Source of the DNA: Halalkalibacter krulwichiae | Lineage (GTDB): Bacteria > Bacillota > Bacilli > Bacillales > Bacillaceae_D | Assembly (NCBI RefSeq): GCF_002109385.1 | Contig: NZ_CP020814.1 | Location: 1,511,501-1,575,500, forward strand | DNA length: 64,000 nt | Direction: 5' to 3' | Shown: one piece after another, positions 42,638-52,441 of the stretch | Layout of the letters: each line of letters begins with the position of its first letter | Numbering within the stretch: position 1 is the first letter of the stretch | Program-made: the position numbers and the translations under genes | The notes under the pieces: generated by a model | What the model was told of the DNA's origin: nothing | Databases searched by the model: none | Seen by the model: the letters and a program-made list of their open reading frames with translations, nothing else

Positions 42638-44251
42638 ATGAAGGTGAGATGGAAGTTTCAGTATATAAATGTTACTGGAGTAATTGTACTTTTTTTATTG
42701 GCTATTACACTTGCAGGATGTAATTCAAGTAATGACGTGACAACTGCTGAAGAAAATGTATCGTCACAAGAGAAAAATGGTGAAAAGTCTTCAGAAGATA
42801 AATATGGTGGAACATTGAAAGTCGTTTTTGGAGACCCGGTCGTCAATATTGGTCTGCCACCACTTATACGAGGAAGAGGTGATATTGTCATAGCAATGTC
42901 AATTTATGAGAACCTTGCTCGTTATAATGAAAATGGTGAAGTGGAACCATGGTTAGCTGAAGGTTGGGAGGCAGATCCTAGTTCCAACAAGATTGAAGTC
43001 GAGTTAAAACAAGGAATTCAATTCCATGATGGAACACCATTTAATGCAGAAGCTGTTAAGTGGAATTTAGAATTGTATCGCGATAACGGACGTGTCGAGG
43101 CGGCTGCTATTGACACAATTGATGTAGTGGATGATTACAATTTGACAATCAATCTATCACGTTGGGATAACACTATTTTTGATAATTTATTTGGTTTTGC
43201 GCAAATGGCTTCGCCTACTGCATATGAGCAAAACGGTGAGGAATGGTTGAAAGATAATCCAGTTGGTACAGGTGCATTTGTATTGAAAGAATGGGTAAAA
43301 GATGAAAAAGTGACTGTTGAACGAAATGAGAACTATTGGGTAGAGGGCTTGCCGTATCTAGATGGTGTAGAGTTCCACACGATCACTGAGTCTTCTACTG
43401 CTGAAGCAGCAATGGTTGCGGGAGAATTTGATCTTTATTTGTTTTCGTCACCTCAAGTTACAAGTAATTTAGAAAAAGATTTTGTTATTGAAGCTCTTGA
43501 AAATGGCATGGGAGCTATTGGTAATAGTATGGCTCCTGATAGTGAGGACCCTAACTCTCCATTAGCAAATAGCGATGTACGAAAGGCGATTGGTTATGCC
43601 ATAGATAAAGAAGCAATTGTAGAGGCTGTGTATTTTGGATATGCAGAAGTGGCTCATCAATGGTCTGTTCAAAAAGCAGCAAATTATAACCCTGATGTCG
43701 AGGGTACTCCATATAATCCAGAGAAAGCAAAGGAATTACTAAAGAAAGCTGGTTTTGGTGACGGTTTTGATTTGACGATTACATTTGTTAATAATCCAGA
43801 TCTCACCCAATTGTATACAGCCATTCAGGCTTACCTTGCTGAAGTTGGGATTAATGTAGACTTAAATGGAGTTCAGTCACAAGAATGGCAGGAGATGACA
43901 GGTAGTGAAGGTGAGTGGGACGGCTTAATTAATAGTGTTTTTAGAATTAGTAATGACGTTACATTTGATTTCAATAGAAGCTTGGCAAGCACAAGCTCTC
44001 ATTATCGCTCTACCAAATTAAGCGAAGAAGCAGAAGAATTATTAAGTCAGGCTCAAACCATTTCTACTTCAGAAGAATTACTAGAACTATCTCATGAGCT
44101 ACAAAAACAAGTCTTTGATGAAGAACAGACAAGTATTCCTTTAGTGGTTGGCAATATGTTGCTAGCTCAAAATGGAAATGTTCAAGAACATGGATTTTTG
44201 AAAAGCCAGTTAACTCATTGGAGCCCAGAAGCTACCTGGATGCAACAGTAG
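42638..44251 (+). CDS. ABC transporter substrate-binding protein, family 5, lipoprotein
   Basis: Binding lipoprotein of 537 residues. The signal peptide ends in the lipobox LAGCNSS; an acidic linker follows. Core motifs are LAEGWEADPSSNKIEVELKQ, IQFHDGTPFNAEAVKWNLE, DNPVGTGAFVLKEW and YNPEKAKELLKKAGF. It resembles the orphan binding protein at 27489-29114 and is followed by two permease genes and a fused ATPase gene, completing an oligopeptide-type importer. Confidence 0.94.
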   Translation: MKVRWKFQYINVTGVIVLFLLAITLAGCNSSNDVTTAEENVSSQEKNGEKSSEDKYGGTLKVVFGDPVVNIGLPPLIRGRGDIVIAMSIYENLARYNENGEVEPWLAEGWEADPSSNKIEVELKQGIQFHDGTPFNAEAVKWNLELYRDNGRVEAAAIDTIDVVDDYNLTINLSRWDNTIFDNLFGFAQMASPTAYEQNGEEWLKDNPVGTGAFVLKEWVKDEKVTVERNENYWVEGLPYLDGVEFHTITESSTAEAAMVAGEFDLYLFSSPQVTSNLEKDFVIEALENGMGAIGNSMAPDSEDPNSPLANSDVRKAIGYAIDKEAIVEAVYFGYAEVAHQWSVQKAANYNPDVEGTPYNPEKAKELLKKAGFGDGFDLTITFVNNPDLTQLYTAIQAYLAEVGINVDLNGVQSQEWQEMTGSEGEWDGLINSVFRISNDVTFDFNRSLASTSSHYRSTKLSEEAEELLSQAQTISTSEELLELSHELQKQVFDEEQTSIPLVVGNMLLAQNGNVQEHGFLKSQLTHWSPEATWMQQ

Positions 44252-44278
44252 GGAGCTAGTCGAAATGTCTTGCTTAGC

Positions 44279-44307
44279 GGAACAACTCTACACTATAGGG
44301 TTGTTCC
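44279..44307 (+). repeat. Intercistronic hairpin between binding-protein and permease genes
   Basis: GGAACAAC (44279-44286) pairs with GTTGTTCC (44300-44307). No T-run follows; such hairpins often raise binding-protein mRNA over that of the downstream permeases. Confidence 0.5.
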
Positions 44308-44475
44308 AACATCAAATACTCTTCCATAGTGGTTTTTTTCATATTTATTTTTTGATTATTTAGATTAATTGACTAGAATTGTTCATACCTCAAAGGTAAA
44401 TTTAAAACTTCTTAAAAAAACAAGGTGTGAAAGAGATCTTGGATTAAAGAGGAGTAGAAAAGGAGAATAACGATA

Positions 44476-45419
44476 ATGGCTCAATATATTTTACACAGGT
44501 TGATGCAAATGGTTGTTGTTTTACTTGTCCTTAGTTTGTTTTGTTTTTTCCTTTTACACTCTTTACCCGGAAATCCAGTTTTAACAATACTTGGAGAAGA
44601 TGCTACACAAGAAGAGATAACTCAATTGACACAAGAATTAGGATTAGATCGACCGTTGCCTGTGCAATACTTCTCTTGGCTTGGGGAGTAGTACAAGGGG
44701 ATTTAGGGAGGTCGATCATTTATCGGGAAGATGTGGCAGATATGATAATAAATCGATTGCCACCCACTCTTCATATTGGCATATTTGCATTCATCATTAG
44801 TGTTATTGTTGGTGTTCCGATGGGAATTATGGCAGCAGTGAAACGCGGAGGATGGATCGATGGTTTTATTACAACTACTGCAAACTTTGCGATGGCAATT
44901 CCAAACTTTTGGTTAGGTATTTTAGGAATTTATCTCTTTAGTTTGACATTAGGGTGGCTCCCGGTACAAGGTTATGTTTCTCCAACCGAAGATTTTTGGG
45001 CTAGTACCAAGTATGTATTAATGCCATCTTTAGTACTCGGTTTATCATCTATGGCTATCCTAGCTCGACAAGCAAGATCATCGATGTTAGAAATCATTCG
45101 TCAAGACTATATTCGTACAGCTCGTTCGAAAGGGATTAAACAAAAGATAATCATTTTTAAACATGCTCTGAGAAACGCCATTATCCCAGTTGTGACACTT
45201 GCAGGGTTAATGTTGCCTAATATTGTTGGCGGCTCAGTCATCATCGAACAAGTATTTAATATTAATGGTCTTGGACGACTGTTGTTACAAGCAGTTTTTA
45301 ATCAAGATATTGTTGTAGTCCAAGGGTGTTTGATTTTGATAACTGTTACAGTTGCACTGGCTAACTTGTTGGTTGATATTTCTTACAACTATATAGATCC
45401 ACGAATACGTTATAAATAA
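44476..45419 (+). pseudogene. Oligopeptide-type ABC permease (DppB/OppB family), frame broken at 44683-44686
   Basis: Membrane subunit of a family 5 importer. From ATG 44476 the frame runs through the normal N-terminus (MAQYILHRLMQMVVVLL, LPGNPVLTILGEDA) and stops at 44691. One added G in the GGGG run at 44683-44686 gives YFSWLGGVVQGDLGRSI and a 314-residue protein with six helices and the cytoplasmic EAA-like region (IRTARSKGIKQKII). A frame from 44541 is an artefact upstream of the join. Probably a homopolymer error. Confidence 0.9.
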
Positions 45420-45431
45420 GGAGTGGGATTA

Positions 45432-46328
45432 ATGACAACTGAAACAGCTCGTACAATGCCAATCGATGAGGCTCCACCGAAAACAAATGAATTACGCAGA
45501 TTTCTAAAAGTGTTTCTTGGGCGTAAAATTGTGATGTTTTTCGGTTTTATATTAGTAGCTATGGTATTTGTCGCAATATTCGCTGATTTTATAGCGCCTT
45601 ATGATCCTTATAATCAAGATCTAAGAAATGCACTGCAGCAACCTTCAGCGGCGCACTGGTTAGGAACGGACAATTTAGGTCGAGATGTACTAAGCCGAGT
45701 CATTTACGGTACGAGAGTATCACTGCTTGTTGGCATGGTATCTGTAACCATTGCTGTAGTAGCAGGTGTATTGCTAGGAATAATTTCGGGCTATTTTGGT
45801 GGACTCATAGATACGGTTATTTCTAGAATAATTGACGCTTTACTTGCTTTTCCAGGCATTATTCTTGCTTTATCTATTGGAGCAGTCCTTGGTGCTGGAA
45901 TGTGGACTGTTATAGTAGCTTTAGCGATTGCTTTAACACCTACTTTTGCAAGGCTTATGCGCGGTCAAGTATTGACAGTGAAAGAAGCAGACTATATCAA
46001 GGCATCTGAAGTAATTGGGGCATCTAATTTCCGTATTATGTTGAAGCATGTACTTCCGAATTGTCTTTCGCCAATCATAGTCTTAGTTACATTAAATTTA
46101 GGGGTAGCTATTTTAGCTGAAGCATCTTTAAGCTTTTTAGGAATTGGTATTACACCGCCTCAGGCAGCGTGGGGAGCGATGGTTAGTGAGGGTCAACGTT
46201 ATCTAGTGAACAATCCAATTCTATCATTCGCACCAGGTGGCTGTGTACTTCTCGTTGTGCTGGCATTCAATATTGTAGGTGATGCGTTGAGGGATGCTTT
46301 GGACCCTCGCTTGAGAGGTTCGATCTAA
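45432..46328 (+). CDS. Oligopeptide-type ABC permease (DppC/OppC family)
   Basis: Second membrane subunit, 298 residues. The N-terminal helix is followed by IAPYDPYNQDLRNALQQPSA and GTDNLGRDVLSRVIYGTRVS, hallmarks of DppC-type permeases. The EAA loop is in YIKASEVIGASNFRIMLKHV. ATG 45432 follows AAGGAGTGG; the GTG at 45423 lies within that site. It is 12 bases after the DppB-type gene. Confidence 0.95.
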   Translation: MTTETARTMPIDEAPPKTNELRRFLKVFLGRKIVMFFGFILVAMVFVAIFADFIAPYDPYNQDLRNALQQPSAAHWLGTDNLGRDVLSRVIYGTRVSLLVGMVSVTIAVVAGVLLGIISGYFGGLIDTVISRIIDALLAFPGIILALSIGAVLGAGMWTVIVALAIALTPTFARLMRGQVLTVKEADYIKASEVIGASNFRIMLKHVLPNCLSPIIVLVTLNLGVAILAEASLSFLGIGITPPQAAWGAMVSEGQRYLVNNPILSFAPGGCVLLVVLAFNIVGDALRDALDPRLRGSI

Positions 46329-46377
46329 GCAAAATAATAATAATAGATATTTGCTCCATTAAAAGGGTGAAACAAAA

Positions 46378-48440
46378 ATGGTGAAGGGGGCTATGTTGAA
46401 AATGAAGCATCTCTTAGAAGTCAAACAACTAAAAACAGAATTTAATGTTGACGGAAACCGAATACAAGCTGTTGATGGTGTGAGCTATTATATTGAAGAA
46501 GGTGAAATAGTTTGCTTTGTTGGTGAAAGTGGTTGTGGTAAGTCAATTACGCAAATGTCTGGTCTGCAATTGATTCCTACACCTCCAGGTAAGATTGTTG
46601 GGGGAGAAGTTTTGTATAAAGGAGTTGACTTGCTCAAGCTTAAACCGGAAAGTGAAGAAATACGGAAAATCCGTGGTGGAGAAATTGGATTTATTTTCCA
46701 GGAGCCGATGACTTCACTTAATCCAGTGTTAACGATCGGTGAACAAATTATAGAGTCAATCATGCTTCATCTTAAAGTAAGTCGAACAGAAGCTCGTGAA
46801 AAAGCGATCGAAGTGATTAAGAAGGTAGGAATTCCAGATGCCCAGACACGTATTGATGATTATCCGCATCAATTTAGTGGTGGGATGAGACAACGGATTA
46901 TGATCGCAATGGTATTATCCGTCAATCCTAAAGTATTAATTGCAGATGAAGCGACAACTGCACTTGATGTTACAACTCAAGCACAAATCTTGGAAATGCT
47001 TCGTGATATTGTTAAAAGTATGAATATGTCCTTAATTCTTGTAACTCATAATCTAGGTGTAGTTGCTAGGTACGCTGAGAGGATTTATGTGATGTATGCA
47101 GGAACGATTGTCGAATCAGGAACAGCTAAAGAAGTGTTGAAAAATCCAAGTCATCCTTATACAGTAGGGTTAATTAATGCCGTGCCAAGACTTGATGATC
47201 CAAAAGAAAAGAGGTTAGTCCCGGTTGAAGGACTGCCGCCAAATTTAATTAATAAAAAAGACCACTGCCAGTTCTTACCAAGATGTATCTTCCGAACAGA
47301 AGATTGTTACAATTTGCCAGCCCCCCATTAAAACAGGTGGAAAATGAGCATAGAGCGGCTTGTTATGTTGATTTGGCCTCGGTTAAACACATTGATTCAC
47401 AGCAAGTCGCAAAAGAAACTGCTTCTGCAACTCAAGTTATAGAAAAACGAGAGGGTAAGTCAAATGGGGATGACAAGTTATTAGAAGTAAACAATTTAAA
47501 AATGTACTTTCCTGTTAGGAAAGGAATGCTTAAACGAAAGGTTGCAGATGTTAAGGCTGTTGATAACGTTAGTTTCTATTTGAAAAAAGGAGAAACATTA
47601 GGATTAGTAGGGGAAAGTGGTTGTGGGAAATCTACCATTGCCAGATCTGTTTTACGTCTTTATGATCCTACTTCAGGAGAAATAAAATTTAATGGAAAAG
47701 ACATAGCCAACCTTACGAAAAATAAATTACGTCCAACAAGAAAAGAGATTTCAATGATTTTCCAAGATCCTTTTAGTTCATTGGACCCGAGACAAACAGC
47801 AGAATCAGTGGTCGGTGAGCCGTTAATTGTACATGGGCTTGTAAAAAATAAAAAAGAATATACGAATAGAGTGGAAGAGCTATTCCGTATGGTTGGACTG
47901 GATCCAAGTCTAAAAAATCGTGTGCCACATGAGTTTAGTGGAGGGCAACGGCAAAGGGTTGGAATTGCCCGTGCACTAGCAAGCAATCCTTCTTTAATTG
48001 TTTGTGATGAGGCGATTTCAGCACTTGATGTTTCCATCCAAGCACAAATTATCAATTTACTAGAGGACCTTAAAGTCAAACTAGATCTAAGCTATTTATT
48101 TATTGCTCATGATTTGTCTGTTGTTCGTCATATTAGTGATCGAGTAGCTGTTATGTATTTAGGTAGAATTGTTGAAACAGCTGATTGGAAAACGCTTTAT
48201 GATAATCCGAAACATCCATATACTAAAGCTCTTTTAGAAGCAGTGCCTATTCCAGACCCTGACGTAGAGGAAGGGAGGGAACTCATTACGATAAAAGGTG
48301 AGATTCCAAGTCCCCAAAATAGGCCAACAGGATGCAGCTTTCATAATCGATGCCCGCTCGCAACGGAAGAATGTAGAGAAAGTGATCCTGAATTGCAAGA
48401 AGTTGAAGCGGGCCACGGAGTTGCCTGTATAAAAGTGTAA
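46378..48440 (+). pseudogene. Fused DppD-DppF-type ABC ATPase, frame broken at 47321-47326
   Basis: Two ATPase domains of a family 5 importer. The first has Walker A GESGCGKS, signature FSGGMRQR and Walker B VLIADEATTALD, then the C-terminal oligopeptide cap (CQFLPRCIFRTEDCYNLP). It hits a stop at 47331. One added C in the CCCCCC run at 47321-47326 joins LPAPPLKQVENEHRAACYV straight into a second domain (GESGCGKST, FSGGQRQR, LIVCDEAISALD) with no stop or plausible start between. The repaired protein is 687 residues, a double ATPase like GsiA. If the run is real, two polypeptides might be made. Confidence 0.85.
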
Positions 48441-48557
48441 AGGAAAGGAAAAAGGATAATGAGATGGAGTTATTTCTATTAAACAATCCCTTTCGTTATC
48501 CTTATCTAATAGGAATGCGATGTCAGTCTTTTATATATTAACGGAAAGAGTGATTGT

Positions 48558-49499
48558 ATGGCTAAACCGAAAGAAATTATGATTTATGGAATGACACGAT
48601 CCGAATACGTAGCTCAACTAAGAGACTCTTTACCAAAATCTCAAACAATAGATAAGGAGCATATTACCAGGAAATGGCTAAATATTCCTTATACCAATCT
48701 ACCTAACTCTCAATTGCTTGACATTTATCTGCCTAAGACGGGCGGTGGCCCGTTTCCTGTTGTCATTTACATTCATGGTGGGGGCTTTATCCTCGGCAGT
48801 AAAGATGGTAAATCGAGCGCTGTCGCACTAAATGGTTTAGATAGAGGATATGCTGTGGTGATAATAAATTACACGCTTAGTTTGGATGCGGCTTTTCCTA
48901 CTCAAATACATGAAGTAAAGGCGGCGATCCGCTGGGTAAAATCGAATGCAAAAGATTACCAGATAGACTCTTCACGGATTGGGCTTATGGGTGCATCTGC
49001 TGGGGCCCATTTGGCTGCGTTAGCAGGCACATCTAGTGCTGTAGGTGAATTAGAAGATAAACGGTTAGGTCATCCAGAAATGGACAGTACGGTGCAGGCT
49101 GTAGTCGTGGATTTTACTCCGGTAAACTTCGCAACTGTCAATGAACAGCTCATTCGATTGGGACGTGAAATCCCTCAAGGATTAGATGCCCCGCAATATT
49201 CCAGTGCATTATATTTAGGTGACCTGATGGAAAATGTCCCAGAAGTTGTACAGCAAACGAATCCTGAAACGTATATTTCACCTTTGTCGCCACCTTTTTT
49301 TATTCAACATGGAACGGAGCATTATATATTGCCATATGATCAATCAGTTCACTTTGCAGAAAAGTTAGTAAAATCCATAGGTGTGAGCAAAGTGAAATTA
49401 TCTTTATTGGAAGGAGTAGGAGGCGGAGATGATCCCAACTATTTCACCCCTGAACATATTAAGCGAGAATATGACTTTTTGGACCGATTTTTAAAATAG
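48558..49499 (+). CDS. Alpha/beta hydrolase, hormone-sensitive-lipase-like esterase
   Basis: Esterase of 313 residues. The oxyanion-hole HGGG lies in VVIYIHGGGFILGSKDG, and the Ser nucleophile in GASAGAHLAAL. The late SPPFFIQHGTEHYILPYDQS region carries the acid, and a His may lie near the C-terminus. No signal peptide. It follows the importer genes by about 120 bases and precedes the third CocE-like gene, so it likely acts on the imported compound. Confidence 0.9.
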   Translation: MAKPKEIMIYGMTRSEYVAQLRDSLPKSQTIDKEHITRKWLNIPYTNLPNSQLLDIYLPKTGGGPFPVVIYIHGGGFILGSKDGKSSAVALNGLDRGYAVVIINYTLSLDAAFPTQIHEVKAAIRWVKSNAKDYQIDSSRIGLMGASAGAHLAALAGTSSAVGELEDKRLGHPEMDSTVQAVVVDFTPVNFATVNEQLIRLGREIPQGLDAPQYSSALYLGDLMENVPEVVQQTNPETYISPLSPPFFIQHGTEHYILPYDQSVHFAEKLVKSIGVSKVKLSLLEGVGGGDDPNYFTPEHIKREYDFLDRFLK

Positions 49500-49509
49500 G
49501 GGGAAGGAA

Positions 49510-51486
49510 TTGAAAGCATTTCGAAACTATAAAAGGAGTTCGCAATATGTACATGGTTATGAGGATATTAAACTTGCAGTAGATATATATCGCCCATATA
49601 AAGATAACAAAATGGAAGAGGTCGAACCACTTCCAGTCATTTTGTTAGCAGGGAGGTTTCATCGCCGTAAGATTTTCCTGAAGATGCAACAGGTCATAGA
49701 GAAGCTTATATTAAATGGGTACGTCTATATTGTTCTGGAAACGCGCGGGCATGGTGCTTCTTTTGGTTATTCACAAGGGTTTTGTGAGCCGCACGATAAC
49801 CATGATGTCAAAGAAATCATTGAATGGGCAGCAACTCAGTCGTGGTGCAATGGGGCAGTTGCGATGATGGGAATTTCTAATATGGGATTTATACAGGAAA
49901 CAACAGCGGTCACTGCACCTGCTCAATTAGTAGCGATAACACCTGTAGTATGTAATAGTGACTTCTATTACCAGAACTACCCGAACGGTGTTTCAGCAAT
50001 ACCGAAAATAATGAGTAATAGGCCAACCGTAACTGAGATGGGGGCACCAGTTGATGAGGATGTCCATCCAAAATATCCACTGGCCAAAGCTGCATTAAAG
50101 GAGCATGAAAACAACAAAGCTTTTATTGGCTATCAATTTGTTCCTAATATGTATCGAGATTCTGCTAATCCACATTTTGATTATGTTCCTAACATGGTGA
50201 TACCTCCGTGTGAACATTCTGAGACGATCAAGGAAACGGGGCTTTCCATTTATCAGATGGCAGGTTGGTTTGACCCTAGCGTTGGTGGGCAGCTTATTAC
50301 TTATAAAGACTGGGGCGGACAAATATTAATAGGACCGTGGAATCACTTTCAAAGTATGTATGGAGAGTCTGAATTACCGAACGGGAATGTTGATATGGGA
50401 GAAGAACATTTACGGTGGTTTGACTATATTTTAAAAGGAATTGACAATGGATTTGGTTCACAGCCTCCCATACGGTACTATACTCAAAATGCTCCTGCTG
50501 GAGAAGAATGGAGAGTCTCAGACAGTTGGCCACTAGAATATCAACAAAACACAACGCTTTATTTTGGACCTGGTTCAACAGGAACAATTCAATCTGTAAA
50601 CGATGGCTCGTTGCAAGCACAGAAAACTTCGGAACAAGATCATGATAAATACAAAGTGAACTTTGATATCGATGTATTTGATTCCCAAATGGGTCGGATG
50701 GATCGGTTTTGCCCGAAAAATATGTGTGAAGTGTTAGATGAAAAAGGCTTAACCTATACTTCTATTCCTTTGCAGAAGGATACTGAAATAACAGGGCATC
50801 CAGTCGTGGATCTTTGGATAACGTCTTCTCAAACAGATGGGAATTTTATAGCTTATCTTGAGGAGGTTGATGATGAAGGATATTCTCGACTCGTTACAGA
50901 GGGGTTTATGCGAGCATCGCATCGTAAAGTGTCTAAGAATGTAGCTTGGGATTTATTAGAACTTCCTTACCACCGAAGTTTACAGAAAGAGGCAGAGCTT
51001 TTACCACGGGAGATACCGGTGAAATGTTCGTTTCACTTAGAAGCAGTTTCCTATATCTTTAAAAAGGGGAGTCGCATAAGAGTTACCATTACATGTGCTG
51101 AACGAGGGATTCAGCAGCCAGAGGGACTAAACGAAGAAACTGAACCGGTTATTAAGATATTCCGTGGTGGGATGACGAATTCTGCTATTAATCTACCTAT
51201 AATTGTGCCAAAAGTGAATGTATTTAGAGGGAACGTCATATTGAATTGTTTAGGCTACCAATATTCTGGTTCTTCTACCCTTTATACCTTTAGGAATCAT
51301 GTTTATTTGAGATTTAATAACAGATGGATGAAATGGGAGACGGTTGGGTTGAACGTACTTAATAATATAGAGAAGTATGAATTAAAAGGTGACAATGGTC
51401 TGTTTCAAGTTAGAGTATTGTTTACGGAAAATAATCAAGCGTCAGCAAAAGGTTTTGGGGAGGGGATCGAATTTGAATCTTTATAA
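49510..51486 (+). CDS. CocE/NonD family hydrolase 3 (diverged, longer)
   Basis: CocE-type hydrolase of 658 residues starting at TTG 49510 after GGGGAAGGA. The Ser nucleophile is Ser123 in MGISNMGF, differing from the usual GxSYxG; a His is in GPWNHF; the C-terminal domain reads FKKGSRIRVTITCAERG. It is about 80 residues longer than copies 1 and 2 and only distantly related to them. It lies ten bases after the esterase gene at the end of the LacI-controlled run. Confidence 0.88.
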   Translation: MKAFRNYKRSSQYVHGYEDIKLAVDIYRPYKDNKMEEVEPLPVILLAGRFHRRKIFLKMQQVIEKLILNGYVYIVLETRGHGASFGYSQGFCEPHDNHDVKEIIEWAATQSWCNGAVAMMGISNMGFIQETTAVTAPAQLVAITPVVCNSDFYYQNYPNGVSAIPKIMSNRPTVTEMGAPVDEDVHPKYPLAKAALKEHENNKAFIGYQFVPNMYRDSANPHFDYVPNMVIPPCEHSETIKETGLSIYQMAGWFDPSVGGQLITYKDWGGQILIGPWNHFQSMYGESELPNGNVDMGEEHLRWFDYILKGIDNGFGSQPPIRYYTQNAPAGEEWRVSDSWPLEYQQNTTLYFGPGSTGTIQSVNDGSLQAQKTSEQDHDKYKVNFDIDVFDSQMGRMDRFCPKNMCEVLDEKGLTYTSIPLQKDTEITGHPVVDLWITSSQTDGNFIAYLEEVDDEGYSRLVTEGFMRASHRKVSKNVAWDLLELPYHRSLQKEAELLPREIPVKCSFHLEAVSYIFKKGSRIRVTITCAERGIQQPEGLNEETEPVIKIFRGGMTNSAINLPIIVPKVNVFRGNVILNCLGYQYSGSSTLYTFRNHVYLRFNNRWMKWETVGLNVLNNIEKYELKGDNGLFQVRVLFTENNQASAKGFGEGIEFESL

Positions 51487-51626
51487 TTAACCATGTGTTA
51501 ATTATAAAGAAAAATGACTTAGAAAATTAAATTTAAAAAATATTTATAAGTTATTGAAATTTCAATTAATAACCTGTATTATAATCAGTATATAAGTTAA
51601 TTAGTTTCTCAACTTGAATATATTAT

Positions 51627-51638
51627 TTAGGATCCTAA
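51627..51638. promoter_or_regulatory. MarR-type operator, TTAGGATCCTAA
   Basis: Perfect 12-bp palindrome in the MarR gene's upstream region; shares the TTAGG-N2-CCTAA plan with the pair at 51743-51790. Confidence 0.55.
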
Positions 51639-51742
51639 TTAAATAACTTGGATTTATTTCTTGAAATGTTTTGAGTTGGAAAATAAATTTGATATTTAAT
51701 AAGTGATGAGTAATAAGGAATAAACTAAAATATTAACCAAAT

Positions 51743-51790
51743 AATTAGGTTCCTAACTAATTATTTGGTTAATTAGTTAGGAACCTAATT
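51743..51790. promoter_or_regulatory. Paired MarR-type operators in a 21-bp perfect inverted repeat
   Basis: Two arms of 21 bases (51743-51763 and 51770-51790) are perfect inverse complements around TTTGGT. Each arm contains TTAGGTTCCTAACTAA or its complement, itself a partial palindrome. They end about 115 bases before the MarR start and are likely autoregulatory. Confidence 0.6.
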
Positions 51791-51907
51791 AATTGAAAAG
51801 CCGAAAATCAACTAAAGCGTGATAATGAAAGACTAGAAAACATCGAAAGGTTATCATTTACATAATGTTAAAAACTAGTACCTATGCCTTTGGAGGAGTA
51901 AAGTAAA

Positions 51908-52351
51908 ATGTTTAGTCATGAAAAAATGTGGTTTGGAACGTTATTTCGAAGAATTTCCCTTAACTTAACAAATATGATCGATCATCAAATGGCAGATCGC
52001 GGTATCACAAGCTCACAATATTGGATATTAAAATTGCTTTGGGAAAATGATGGTGTTACACAAAAGGAATTAGTCACTGAATTAAGTGTAAAGCCCGCTT
52101 CTTTAACCGGAATGATTGATAGCATGGTTGAAAAAGGATGGGTGAAACGTTCTTTGGATCCAACAGATGCGCGTGTCAAAAGGATCTACTTAACCTCATC
52201 TGGTCGAGACCTTGAAGCCGATGCAATTAAAATTATAACGGCTTGTGAGGAGATTCTCTGTGAAGGGTTATCAGAAGAAGAAAAGATAGCTTTTAAAGGA
52301 ATGCTGAAGATAGTCCTGGATAATTTAATCAAGGAACAAAAGAATAATTAG
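51908..52351 (+). CDS. MarR family transcriptional regulator
   Basis: Winged-helix regulator of 147 residues. The recognition region reads VTQKELVTELSVKPASLTGM, followed by the wing KRSLDPTDARVKRIYLTSSG. TTTGGAGGAG precedes the ATG. It lies 90 bases upstream of the P450/TRAP genes, in the same direction, and behind several palindromes of MarR type. It likely senses the substrate (often a phenolic or other organic anion) of those genes. Confidence 0.95.
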   Translation: MFSHEKMWFGTLFRRISLNLTNMIDHQMADRGITSSQYWILKLLWENDGVTQKELVTELSVKPASLTGMIDSMVEKGWVKRSLDPTDARVKRIYLTSSGRDLEADAIKIITACEEILCEGLSEEEKIAFKGMLKIVLDNLIKEQKNN

Positions 52352-52376
52352 AAAGGAAACTTTTTAAAAGTACATT

Positions 52377-52390
52377 TGTAAGCGTTTGCG
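52377..52390 (+). promoter_or_regulatory. cre-like box upstream of the first P450
   Basis: TGTAAGCGTTTGCG fits the cre consensus at the core with deviations at positions 12 and 14. It lies 52 bases before the P450 start. Confidence 0.4.
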
Positions 52391-52441
52391 AAGAAATTGA
52401 GAATACTCATTTGGTGAACTAAAGTAAAGGAGTTTGATACT

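Larger units (their letters stand above)
51487..51907. other. AT-rich intergenic region upstream of the MarR gene
   Basis: 421 bases without a gene. A 10-bp hairpin overlaps the end of the CocE-like gene (TTATAATTAA/TTAATTATAA, 51481-51507). A TATAAT occurs at 51580-51585. The rest is strongly AT-rich and contains the TTAGG-type palindromes described separately. Confidence 0.6.

Noticed and set aside
47660..48079. 139-codon minus-strand frame inside the second ATPase domain
   Set aside because: Antisense to intact Walker A, signature and Walker B motifs; no ribosome binding site.
51743..51790. Replication origin or transposon end at the AT-rich inverted repeat
   Set aside because: No DnaA boxes, iterons or transposase nearby; the TTAGG-N2-CCTAA plan beside a MarR gene fits operators.
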